From: JANRKH01 sp033761815
Lineage (GTDB): Bacteria > Pseudomonadota > Alphaproteobacteria > Rickettsiales > Rickettsiaceae
NCBI GenBank assembly: GCA_033761815.1
Contig: JANRMF010000009.1
Location: forward strand, 1 to 32,686
DNA length: 32,686 nt
Reading direction: 5' to 3'
Shown here: one piece after another, positions 1-8,788 of the stretch
Layout of the letters: each line of letters starts with the position of its first letter
How positions within the stretch are numbered: position 1 is the first letter of the stretch
Translations under genes and position numbers: made by a program
Notes under the pieces: generated by a model
Database searches by the model: none
Told to the model about the DNA's origin: nothing
Seen by the model: the letters and a program-made list of their open reading frames with translations, nothing else

Positions 1-33
1 AAAAAAGGTAATAAAGTAAGAATCCAACAGAGT

Positions 34-3000
34 ATGAATTTCTTAATACGGACCAAACCACCCACAAATGAAACAACGCAAGCAGATGAAGCGCAACTCA
101 AAAAAATAACAACACTCACAGACCTATTGGATAATGATATCCGTAAAATAATTGAAACCAAATTTACCGTACTACTTCCAGATAATAATAAACATAGCGA
201 TTTAATTTTCCTAGCAGATAATCATGATAAGTTAACGATAGAAGAAAAATCACATGTATTAGATAAATTACTGCACAGCAAAGATGATAATGAGCGGATA
301 CATGCTGCAAAATCCTATCAAAATCTACAAAGACTTGCTGATTCAGAGCGCACTCAAACAAAATTAGAAAATATCACTACAGAAGACCTACAAGACAGAA
401 AATATAAATATGCACAAGCTTTCATAGATACAAATTCTGATTCACAAGCCCTAAAAACAACTATCCAAGATCTTCGCTTGCAAGAGCCACAAGAAGCGTC
501 AAGAGCTAAAGTTCGATCTCTTCTCATGAGATGTAATCAGTCAGATTTTGCGCTTGTTAAAAAGGTATGTGATGAAATCATTCGAGAAGACAAAGATTGT
601 TCTATTATTGACACTTTTTTAGACAAAGATGCATCTGATGATGCTAAAAGGTACGGAAGAAAGCTGCTGTTAGATATTTTATCAAATCATGACTCCCCTC
701 AGTTTGACGCAGCAAAAAATCTTGTGAAGAAAAAAATAGAAGCAGGTGAGCTAGACAAGTTGGGCGTTGAAGTGGTGGGGAAATTTTTTGAATTCGCAGT
801 AAAAGAGGATATGCGAATCGAATTTGCTAAAAAACCGATTGCTGAGGGAGCAAGTTTAGACTATACGTATAAAGAAAAATTAAGGGAGTACGCACAAGAG
901 GAAGGATATTACATATTGAATGATAAAGCTTTTCTCTTCGAAGATTTATTTTCTGAACTTAGAGCAGGTCAAAAAACGCCACAAGTTGATGCGTATATCA
1001 ACCATTATAAAGATGATTTAGAAGCATTAAACAGAAAAAATAAGAATGGAGCAACTCTTCTTCTCGCAGCAGCCGCGATGAGTCGCGCAGATATTGTTAA
1101 AAGGCTTCTTGTGAGTGGGGCTGCTCCTGATATTCAAAATGACAATGGCGACACGCCGCTGCATAGAGCAGCTGAGGTAGGGCACAAAGAGATCGTTGAG
1201 ATGCTTATTGATAACGGCGCTAATGTGAATGCCAGAGACGATCTGGACAACACGCCGCTGCATCTTGCAGCTGAGGCAGGGCATATAGAAGTCGTTAAAG
1301 CACTTCTTGATGCGGGGGCTGATAGTACGATCACGAATTCGGAAGGACATAACGAAGATATTGGGGAATTGAATCAATTAGAATCAAAACACTCAGCATT
1401 TAAAGTTGTGCTTAAAAAGATTCTAGCGCAAAATGCAGATGCAAATCCACTATTAAAAAAAGAAAAAGAAGAGGTGTGGCTCGAATCTACAAAACGAGAT
1501 GCAGCTTCTGTTTTGTCTGGAAAACCAAAAGCTGTGCAAGCAGCGAAGGACCTTGCTGAGACAACAGAGAATCTTTCAATTTATGAGCATAATCTTCATC
1601 TAATGAAGTTAAATAGAATAGAGCGAGTAAAGAACAATCCTAGCAAGGTTAATAATATATTAAGTACCGAGGGTGATAAAAAATCTGAAATTGATCAGAC
1701 TAGATTAAACAAAATAGAAGTGAAAGATCGGGACTTGTTATCAAGAGACATTGAAGAGCTTGAGAAGACTATTGAAGCGCTCAAGCAGAAAAAAGATGAA
1801 CAACAAGAAGTATTACACAAAGCTATATCACCAAAGTCCTCCGCCTCTTCTTTTGAAGAATATGAGCAGCAGAACCCAGGGGAGCAACATTCTGATTATG
1901 TCTATTCCCTTATACAAGAGGATATGAAACAAAATAAAAAGAAAGAGCCAGACCCTGAATTAGCAAAAATTTTTACCATAAGTAAAATATTTGAGGATAA
2001 AGATCGCCAAGAAAATAAAAACAGAAAAGAAAGAGTCGTAGAGGAAATTAAAGCTCTAGATGAGTTGAAAAATAATGCGCAAGCATCTATAGACCAATCA
2101 AAAGAAAGAGAAGAAAAAGCACAGAATAATGCGGCGAAAGCTCAAACAGGGCAAGGGGGGGCAACAAAATTTAATGCCCAAAGCATTCTCGCAGAAATTA
2201 CTAAAAGAAATGCGGCTGAAGAATCTGAAATATCTGAAGCAGTAGCTCCAGCGCCTGCGCCAAATATTCTTTCTGATAAAGAAATAATAGACAAAATAAA
2301 TAATTTTGTTGTTTCTGAGAAGAATAAGATAGCACCCCAAGAGACAACTGTAAATAGCGATAAACTTTTAGAAGAAATTAGAGCCCGAAGAAAGGAAATC
2401 CTGGATAACTTAGGAGAAGATATTAAAGAGCTAGTTGACGCGCAATCCAAATCAATCATTCTTTATGATGATAAAGAGAGAGAATGCAATACTCTCCAAG
2501 CAAGACTGGATGAATCTGAGAAAAACGGCACTAAATTACCTCCCGAATTTGCAAAAATGAAAGAGGAGGCGGAAAAACAAGCTAAGATTGCTCAAGATAT
2601 AGACGCGGAGAATCAACGCGGACTTCTGAGTACTATAGGTGAGAAATTAGGGGATTGGAGTTACTCTGGACAAGAATCAAATCTAATTTGGATTGCTGAG
2701 TTAATGTCTTACGAAGATAGAATTCTTGAAGCACAAAGACAGAATAAACCATCTGAAATACAAAAAATAGCAAAAGAATATACAGAATTTCAAGAAAAAA
2801 TAAAAGAAGAGGAATATCAAAATGACAAACAACAAAAGATTAATGGTTTCCTAGATAGTAGTTTAAAAAAGGAAATCTCAGATACTTCACAATTAAAAGA
2901 CCATAGGAAAGAATTTGAAATAGCTCAACAATCAGCTACTAGCTCAATAAATTCAAGATATGCCGATTTACCGACAGATCATGAGAAGCTTCCTGAGGAA

Positions 3001-6000
3001 GTTGCAAAGGAGGTGAAGGAGACTCGCGAGCCAAAACAGAAAATAGCAGCCTTAAATGACATTACAAAGGAAGAAGCAAGAGTGGAAATGCAGCGCTTAC
3101 TGTATAATGAAGAAGGTACCTTGCGTGACTTAGAGAATAATAAAGAAAAACTCGCATTCTATTCTCAAATATATCATCTAAAAGCACTTGAGGAAGAGGT
3201 TGAAAGAAACTCATACTCATCTTATATAGACCCGGTGGAGAGAAAACAGCGCCAAGATAATCTTGCAAAAATACAAAAAGCATTAAGCAGCACAAAAGCC
3301 AAAAAAACCTCGATAGAAAAACTAACCTCATTAGTTTCCTCAAAAAAACCAGATGAGTTAGATGCAACTATTTCTGCATATAATGCAGCTAAGGAATATA
3401 AGGCCGAAGGAGATATAATTGACATGCTCCCTGATGATATCAAGAGAAAAGCAAAAGCAGATAGGGTTATTGGGAAATTGAATACAAAATCCATAACTTT
3501 AGATGATGCAATAAAAAACCTAAAAACCAGCGTGAAAATACGCAAAGATAAGTCTGATAAAGATCAAGGTCCTTTTAGGGGTAATCTTATAATATTAAGA
3601 AAAAAACAACTAGAAGAGCAAATAAAATTACATAAAGATCGAGTTAAAACACCGGAAGAAGTCAGGGTTTTCAATGATGATTTAGCTTATCTAGAAGCGT
3701 TGTTGGATGATCCGGCTAAGGCAAAGAAACTAAAAAAACCCAAAGGGCCACTAGCTGAAGATATCAAAAATCTTAAAAAAGCTATGAACGCTCCGGCTAA
3801 ATATTCAGCCCTCAAAAAACTAGTACCAGACGCTCTAAAGCCTGATACAAAAATAGCAAAAGCAATTAAAGATCAAGGGCATAAAGAGAGAAGCGATGAA
3901 GAGATCCAAGACTTTGTAAACGATCAGATAAATCTGGTGACAAATCCTGATTCAAATAAGCTTGATGCACTTGCTCAAAAACATTGGCGAGATACCCCAT
4001 CTCCAGCTTTACTCGCAGCGAAATATGCAACAATTGAGCAGCAGGAACAGGATCTACTAAGTCTAAAGCAATTAAAAGAAACAAAACCTACTTTGTTATC
4101 AAAGTTTTTAGGCAAAAAAACACCAGAAGTAAGCGCAATAAATGCTGAACTTGTTAATATCAAAAGACAAAAAGAGAGTATAGATAAAGACTTAAAGAGA
4201 TATGACGAGATCTCTAAAAGGGCGAAAGAAGTAAAAGAAATTGAAGAATTCTCCAAGCAAAAGATTTACAAAGATCTTGGAATTAAGCCTGGGGAAAATG
4301 CCAAAGACGTGCTTTTGGCACAAGGGCCAAAGAAAACGGGCATATCATCAGAAGAAGAAGCGCTAAAAACTTTAGTTAATCAAGCGAAAGACGATAAGCT
4401 CACTAAAGAATTCAGAAAATACAATCAAGTTAAGGGATTAAGCGCTGCGCTAGAAGAAGAAAAAGCATTATATGAGAATGAAAATACCAAGGAAAAAGAG
4501 TTAGGTGAAGCAAAAGCTCAAGTCGATCAGAAGTATAAAGAGCACTTCGGAACTGTTAATGAATTAGGTGAAGAGCTCGCTTTTAATAAATGCATGAGTG
4601 CAATTGAGAATAAAGAGAATGACGAGCTAAAAGAATTATTAGAGAAACACCCTAAATTAATTGATAGTGAGAGCGAATACGGAGAACGATTACTTAAATA
4701 TGCTACAGCGAAAAATAATGATTATGCGCTAATCTTACTTGAGCCATTTGGTATAGAAGGTCCCTTTTTGGAAGATGGAGAAGCAATATTAAAGAACGAA
4801 GGGGTGACTGGACCGTTAGAATCATTATATCCGGTAGGCCCGCAAGCGTACGAATACGAGTTGCAAAAGGAGTCCCCATTTAAGGAAAGCACACCTAAGT
4901 CAGAAGAGCTAAGAGACTCAGCAGTAACAGATCCAAATGCAGGAGCAACTTCAAGCGCAGCAAAGAGCCCACCGCCACCACCACCTCCACCACCTACAAT
5001 AGTTAATATACTAGAGAAAAAATTAGGTGAAATACAAGAGGCGCTTACAAAAGACCTAAACGAAACAACACTATTTACTTGGAAATACAATAACTCCACA
5101 ACAAAACCAATTGAAATTGAAATCAAATCAATTACAGGGAAATATCCACAACTTATAGGATTTGATACTCAAGGTCATCCTCTAAAAGACAATCAATATT
5201 CTCCTGGAGAAACTATATTTAATGCATCTAAAATACTCGCTCTAGAAGCTATAAATGTGATGGAGAGAGAACATAACGCACTGCTAGAATTAGACAAGAA
5301 AATAGCCGATACAAACACTACTGAAGAAGAAAGGGAAAAGTTCGAAAAATTAAGAGGTAAGAAACTTGAGAGAGTACAAGCTATTCAAGCATTTTTCTTG
5401 GGAGAGGGTAAAGATGATAAAGACGGAGTAATAGATAAGTTGCTAGGTAACGAAACTAACAACTTTGACAAAACTACTCCACTTTACAAAAATATTCCAC
5501 TTTATTTTTACAATGAGCTCTGCCAGTGCTTTAATACAGGGAATTTTAATCCGGACAATATCGTAAAGGCAAAATATAGTAATTTAAAAGCTCGTTTGAA
5601 TACCCATCAACTAGAACCAAAGCCAATAAGTATAACAGGATCCTTAAACACAAAGACACCTCCACCACCTCTACCTCCACCACAACGGCCAACTTCAACC
5701 TCAGTCAACTCATCCACAATCACCCCAGCCTCAACCTCCACGATCACCCCAGGCGGCGGAGGAGGCTCGGGAGGCGACCCAATCCCAACCCCAGGCGGAC
5801 CAAACCCAAACCCTCCAGAAGAAGGGGAATATAGTTTTGAAGTACCGATTTATGATTATATAGGGCCGTATTTCTACCTTCCGCCTGATGTAAATATAGA
5901 TAATAATGGAAACAGCCAAGGAAATGGACAATCGGACGCCATAAACAATTATAATAATTGGGACCGCTCAGCAGACTGGATTTTAGGTTTCTTGAAACTC

Positions 6001-6795
6001 TTACTCGTATTACTTGCATTATTATATGGCGGGCCTGTTCTCGCAGTTGGTGCTTATTGCGTCCTGGAAATCGCAGACTCATATAGAGTGAGCGCAAGAG
6101 AAGAAGCAAGAGCAAGAACTCGAGCTATAGAGTCTAGCGGAAATATTCAAGGCCAAGGCCTCGGCACGGGGCTAGGCCAAGGAATGAGTGCAGAAGAAGC
6201 TATATTAGTGAATACGATAAACGAACAACCAAGCTCAACCTTCAAGGACAGGATGTGGCTTTATGGAGCCCTTGCTGTGGGTGTAGGTGTTGTAGGAGTG
6301 ACTACAGGTGGGGCTGCTATTCCATTGCTTCTAGTTCTTGTTGCTGGCGCCTTAATTACCGAAGCTCTAAATAGTTACAGTGAACACAAAAGAAAACACC
6401 GAATCGCACAGGCTAAGTTAGATCTTGAGGCGCTAAAAAACAGGCCTCAGCAACAACAACAGCAGATGCAAATGCAGATGCAAGAACAACAGCAGCAGGG
6501 CGCAGAATTCCAGGGAGCAGAAGTTCATTTTATGGGGACGAGGAAATATACCATAAAATACAAAGGAGCATTTCCAGATGAAGCAATACGTAAAACACAA
6601 GAGATGATCATGGCTTTCCATTATACTCCGCCAAATGTCGAGATGACAGAAGCTGCAGCTCTTGAAACGATGAGGCAGTTAAAGATGATGGGGAGAACAG
6701 GGCGGATTGGCGGGCCTGGGTTTGGTCATCCAACAGGCCTATTCCCTCCTGTTCCCTATCGAGGGCCGACTATGCCTGGTTTAGGAGATCTGTAA
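34..6795 (+). CDS. giant ankyrin-repeat, coiled-coil, proline-rich membrane protein (putative effector)
   Basis: I do not recognise this as a named family. From the ATG, residues 1-335 are mostly helical and charged. Residues 336-434 form three 33-residue ankyrin repeats, two with the TPLHxAAExGH core. About 450-1640 is rich in Lys, Glu and Gln and reads as coiled coil, with a weak ankyrin-like stretch near 1515-1573. A nine-proline run lies at 1646-1654 and a PPPPLPPP tract at 1876-1883, followed by Ser/Thr and Gly/Pro linkers. Hydrophobic segments at about 1982-2010 and 2074-2112 could span a membrane. A Gln/Met-rich patch (2139-2156) precedes a Gly/Pro-rich tail. There is no signal peptide at this ATG. 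The frame is open to base 1 and no clear ribosome binding site precedes the ATG, so the true start may lie upstream. Ankyrin and polyproline modules suggest action on host proteins, perhaps as a type IV effector; that is inference. Confidence 0.85.
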   Translation: MNFLIRTKPPTNETTQADEAQLKKITTLTDLLDNDIRKIIETKFTVLLPDNNKHSDLIFLADNHDKLTIEEKSHVLDKLLHSKDDNERIHAAKSYQNLQRLADSERTQTKLENITTEDLQDRKYKYAQAFIDTNSDSQALKTTIQDLRLQEPQEASRAKVRSLLMRCNQSDFALVKKVCDEIIREDKDCSIIDTFLDKDASDDAKRYGRKLLLDILSNHDSPQFDAAKNLVKKKIEAGELDKLGVEVVGKFFEFAVKEDMRIEFAKKPIAEGASLDYTYKEKLREYAQEEGYYILNDKAFLFEDLFSELRAGQKTPQVDAYINHYKDDLEALNRKNKNGATLLLAAAAMSRADIVKRLLVSGAAPDIQNDNGDTPLHRAAEVGHKEIVEMLIDNGANVNARDDLDNTPLHLAAEAGHIEVVKALLDAGADSTITNSEGHNEDIGELNQLESKHSAFKVVLKKILAQNADANPLLKKEKEEVWLESTKRDAASVLSGKPKAVQAAKDLAETTENLSIYEHNLHLMKLNRIERVKNNPSKVNNILSTEGDKKSEIDQTRLNKIEVKDRDLLSRDIEELEKTIEALKQKKDEQQEVLHKAISPKSSASSFEEYEQQNPGEQHSDYVYSLIQEDMKQNKKKEPDPELAKIFTISKIFEDKDRQENKNRKERVVEEIKALDELKNNAQASIDQSKEREEKAQNNAAKAQTGQGGATKFNAQSILAEITKRNAAEESEISEAVAPAPAPNILSDKEIIDKINNFVVSEKNKIAPQETTVNSDKLLEEIRARRKEILDNLGEDIKELVDAQSKSIILYDDKERECNTLQARLDESEKNGTKLPPEFAKMKEEAEKQAKIAQDIDAENQRGLLSTIGEKLGDWSYSGQESNLIWIAELMSYEDRILEAQRQNKPSEIQKIAKEYTEFQEKIKEEEYQNDKQQKINGFLDSSLKKEISDTSQLKDHRKEFEIAQQSATSSINSRYADLPTDHEKLPEEVAKEVKETREPKQKIAALNDITKEEARVEMQRLLYNEEGTLRDLENNKEKLAFYSQIYHLKALEEEVERNSYSSYIDPVERKQRQDNLAKIQKALSSTKAKKTSIEKLTSLVSSKKPDELDATISAYNAAKEYKAEGDIIDMLPDDIKRKAKADRVIGKLNTKSITLDDAIKNLKTSVKIRKDKSDKDQGPFRGNLIILRKKQLEEQIKLHKDRVKTPEEVRVFNDDLAYLEALLDDPAKAKKLKKPKGPLAEDIKNLKKAMNAPAKYSALKKLVPDALKPDTKIAKAIKDQGHKERSDEEIQDFVNDQINLVTNPDSNKLDALAQKHWRDTPSPALLAAKYATIEQQEQDLLSLKQLKETKPTLLSKFLGKKTPEVSAINAELVNIKRQKESIDKDLKRYDEISKRAKEVKEIEEFSKQKIYKDLGIKPGENAKDVLLAQGPKKTGISSEEEALKTLVNQAKDDKLTKEFRKYNQVKGLSAALEEEKALYENENTKEKELGEAKAQVDQKYKEHFGTVNELGEELAFNKCMSAIENKENDELKELLEKHPKLIDSESEYGERLLKYATAKNNDYALILLEPFGIEGPFLEDGEAILKNEGVTGPLESLYPVGPQAYEYELQKESPFKESTPKSEELRDSAVTDPNAGATSSAAKSPPPPPPPPPTIVNILEKKLGEIQEALTKDLNETTLFTWKYNNSTTKPIEIEIKSITGKYPQLIGFDTQGHPLKDNQYSPGETIFNASKILALEAINVMEREHNALLELDKKIADTNTTEEEREKFEKLRGKKLERVQAIQAFFLGEGKDDKDGVIDKLLGNETNNFDKTTPLYKNIPLYFYNELCQCFNTGNFNPDNIVKAKYSNLKARLNTHQLEPKPISITGSLNTKTPPPPLPPPQRPTSTSVNSSTITPASTSTITPGGGGGSGGDPIPTPGGPNPNPPEEGEYSFEVPIYDYIGPYFYLPPDVNIDNNGNSQGNGQSDAINNYNNWDRSADWILGFLKLLLVLLALLYGGPVLAVGAYCVLEIADSYRVSAREEARARTRAIESSGNIQGQGLGTGLGQGMSAEEAILVNTINEQPSSTFKDRMWLYGALAVGVGVVGVTTGGAAIPLLLVLVAGALITEALNSYSEHKRKHRIAQAKLDLEALKNRPQQQQQQMQMQMQEQQQQGAEFQGAEVHFMGTRKYTIKYKGAFPDEAIRKTQEMIMAFHYTPPNVEMTEAAALETMRQLKMMGRTGRIGGPGFGHPTGLFPPVPYRGPTMPGLGDL
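1138..1335 (+). repeat. two tandem 99-nt ankyrin units conserved at DNA level
   Basis: Two successive 99-nt units (1138-1236 and 1237-1335) encode ankyrin repeats 2 and 3 of the giant protein. They share an identical ACACGCCGCTGCAT block exactly 99 nt apart, followed by GCAGCTGAGG in both. The preceding unit (1039-1137) encodes a more diverged repeat. The nucleotide-level match suggests relatively recent duplication. Confidence 0.7.
6448..6501 (+). repeat. CAA/CAG/ATG triplet-rich tract
   Basis: An in-frame run of CAA and CAG codons interrupted by ATG encodes a Gln/Met-rich segment of the giant protein, just after its second hydrophobic segment. Length change here would add or remove whole codons and would not shift the frame. 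Confidence 0.6.
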
Positions 6796-6804
6796 GATTA
6801 CTGC

Positions 6805-6831
6805 ACTTGTTATAAATTCACCCTAACAAGT
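6805..6831. terminator. possible weak bidirectional terminator between convergent genes
   Basis: A perfect 8-bp inverted repeat, ACTTGTTA and TAACAAGT, with an 11-nt loop lies just past the stop of the giant gene and over the stop codon of the convergent autotransporter gene. No clear T-run follows on either side, so it may not terminate transcription. Confidence 0.3.
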
Positions 6832-8633
6832 ACAGAACCCTGGTGGGAAGAATATTGTTTATATAAATGTAAATTATATGCAACAGATGCGCCAAAATTT
6901 CCAAAACTAAAATCGCACCCTATCCCTAAATTATATTCACTCTTTGGGTGTTTCATGCTTTTATCAGCTTTTATTGGCTTTACATTTGATGAAATGAAAT
7001 AATAGTCTGCTAAATATTTAGTCACGGGGAGGTTATGGTCTTGATATAAGCGTCTCTCATATGTAGCGCTAATATAAGGACTTGCGACATACTCATTCAT
7101 GAAAATTGTAGAATTTTTAGCAACGATTTTTAATATCCCGGTAAGTTGCGAGCTGGTGCTTTTTGAAACAATCGAGTCAAATTGACCAAGACCCGTTTCT
7201 TTGTATTGAGTTGTTTCAGATGTCTCATACCTAATTCCCGCAGAGGGGACAATAACCAAATTATTCAGAAGATTAATTTTATAGCCCAGCGCAGTTTCGA
7301 TATTTGCTGAATATCCATTATATTTAGCAAGGCCAGTTCTTTCGATCTCGTCAATAATAATCTTACGTTTTTGTTTGATATCACTAATTCCAGTAGAGAT
7401 AGTATTAGACCACACAAAACCATTTGCAAAGCTGGATTGTGAGTAAGCGGTAGCTGTTGTGGTGCCTGATGCTTGCTCATTTGTTCCTGCGTAGTCTTTA
7501 TCTCGCCCTGTATTAATTTTGCTTGTGATACGCCCAAGAGCTATGCCGATTTTATGTTCATCATCAAGAGCTATGTCAACTCCAACTACTGGGCCAAATA
7601 AACTTCCTTTGTAATAACTCGAGAATGTTGATGTTTTTTGAGTCATGATTCCATAAACTCCTTTGAACCAGATATTGCTTTTTGCAGCAACATCGTCATC
7701 GCCTGATGCAGGGCTGAATAGCATTTTATCACCAGATACCTGAATATCCTCATCCATTCTAGAATGAACGACATCCCTAACAAAACTCATAGCATGAGAC
7801 GGTCCAAAACCCCTTAGCTGATTATCTTTGTGAATTTGATCTTTTCGTTTCTTAATTTCCTGATCTCTGCTGGTTTGGGCTTGATGCCAGAAGCGATAAG
7901 GCGGGCCGCCATAAATCGAAGTCGGGTTATTATTTGCATTTTGTGGAGTAGTGTATGTGTAATAGATTGTTTGCGGATTATCTGCGGCATCCTCAGTATT
8001 TGTGGCATTAGCATTTGGAGCATTTTGTCTATTGCGGAGTTCTTGTTGAGCTCTCATCCTGCTTGCATTCGTTTCATTACTGGGCCACTCATTGATTATT
8101 CTCCTTTCTTGTTCATAATTACGTATCATTAAATCGGCATCACTTTGTCCGTTTGGGTCATATCGGTCCCATCTGTTTCTCTCTATCCTCCTTTCTATTT
8201 CTGCTAAATTTCCTATAATTCTGTCATATTTTTCATCGTCAAGAACATAAATTGATTTCAAAATCTCAATAATTTCGGCATTTGTATATTCCCTTCCATC
8301 TATGTGGTCTGTTGAATGATGCCTTCTAAGATAATCCCTGGTTTCCTTAAGAAAGAAGGGTGTGTAGTTATTAATTAGATCATTCATATTATTGGTGCGC
8401 GTTATTCTTCCGTCCGTCAATAATTCGTCCCTAAGTTGCTGATTGCTAGCATAAGTAGATGTGAAATTACTATAATCCAATGGATCCATTCTCCGCTGCA
8501 TATGCATTAGCACATTACCAATTCTTCTCCCTTCCTCGGTTCTTGGAAAATTCGCCCCTGTTGCATTAGCGTTTGCATTCATAAATATAAGGCTTGTATA
8601 TAGGGCGCTTTTTAACAAAAATTTCTTTGTCAT
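6810..8633 (-). CDS. autotransporter with short passenger and outer-membrane beta-barrel domain
   Basis: A 607-residue type Va autotransporter. Residues 1 to about 25 are a Sec signal peptide (basic start, hydrophobic core, likely cleavage after an Ala-Asn-Ala motif). Residues about 26-290 are a polar passenger rich in Arg, Asn and Asp; I recognise no fold in it and it lacks the repetitive beta-helix look of large passengers. A helix ending in a VVHSRMD-like motif leads into the beta-barrel (about 320-607), with typical alternating strands such as the SNIWFKGVYG stretch. The final residues VLVRVNL resemble the end of rickettsial Sca barrels, but the last residue is Leu instead of the usual aromatic. 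A strong AAGGAG site (8642-8647) precedes the ATG. It converges on the giant gene with 14 nt between stops. Expected location: outer membrane, passenger displayed or released. Confidence 0.88.
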   Translation of the reverse strand: MTKKFLLKSALYTSLIFMNANANATGANFPRTEEGRRIGNVLMHMQRRMDPLDYSNFTSTYASNQQLRDELLTDGRITRTNNMNDLINNYTPFFLKETRDYLRRHHSTDHIDGREYTNAEIIEILKSIYVLDDEKYDRIIGNLAEIERRIERNRWDRYDPNGQSDADLMIRNYEQERRIINEWPSNETNASRMRAQQELRNRQNAPNANATNTEDAADNPQTIYYTYTTPQNANNNPTSIYGGPPYRFWHQAQTSRDQEIKKRKDQIHKDNQLRGFGPSHAMSFVRDVVHSRMDEDIQVSGDKMLFSPASGDDDVAAKSNIWFKGVYGIMTQKTSTFSSYYKGSLFGPVVGVDIALDDEHKIGIALGRITSKINTGRDKDYAGTNEQASGTTTATAYSQSSFANGFVWSNTISTGISDIKQKRKIIIDEIERTGLAKYNGYSANIETALGYKINLLNNLVIVPSAGIRYETSETTQYKETGLGQFDSIVSKSTSSQLTGILKIVAKNSTIFMNEYVASPYISATYERRLYQDHNLPVTKYLADYYFISSNVKPIKADKSMKHPKSEYNLGIGCDFSFGNFGASVAYNLHLYKQYSSHQGSVLVRVNL

Positions 8634-8685
8634 TATTTTATCTCCTTTTTTTAACAGTATTTTTTCTAATTATATGAAAAAACGC

Positions 8686-8715
8686 ATTATACATCATCGT
8701 CTGAATTTATGTCAA
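8686..8715 (-). promoter_or_regulatory. sigma70 promoter of the autotransporter gene
   Basis: Read on the minus strand, TTGACA (8715-8710) and TATAAT (8691-8686) both match the consensus exactly and are separated by 18 nt. Transcription would start near 8679, giving a leader of about 45 nt that contains the AAGGAG site. This is the best promoter match in the window and suggests high constitutive expression. Confidence 0.75.
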
Positions 8716-8788
8716 TTGTATTAAAAATCAATTAAAGTAAAGGATAAAATTATAATTATATTTACTTATTAACTATTTGTTTATTACT

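Noticed and set aside
4722..5126. Minus-strand open frame of 134 codons with a poly-Gly run inside the giant gene
   Set aside because: The Gly run is only the reverse reading of the proline codons; no ribosome site or recognisable protein, and the plus-strand frame is plainly coding.
5744..6115. Minus-strand open frame of 123 codons inside the giant gene
   Set aside because: Leu/Arg-rich shadow of the Gly/Pro linker and hydrophobic coding region, with no family features.
34..6795. Identification of the giant protein as RickA, Sca2 or another known actin nucleator
   Set aside because: Proline tracts alone are shared; no WH2, acidic Arp2/3-binding or autotransporter parts are present.
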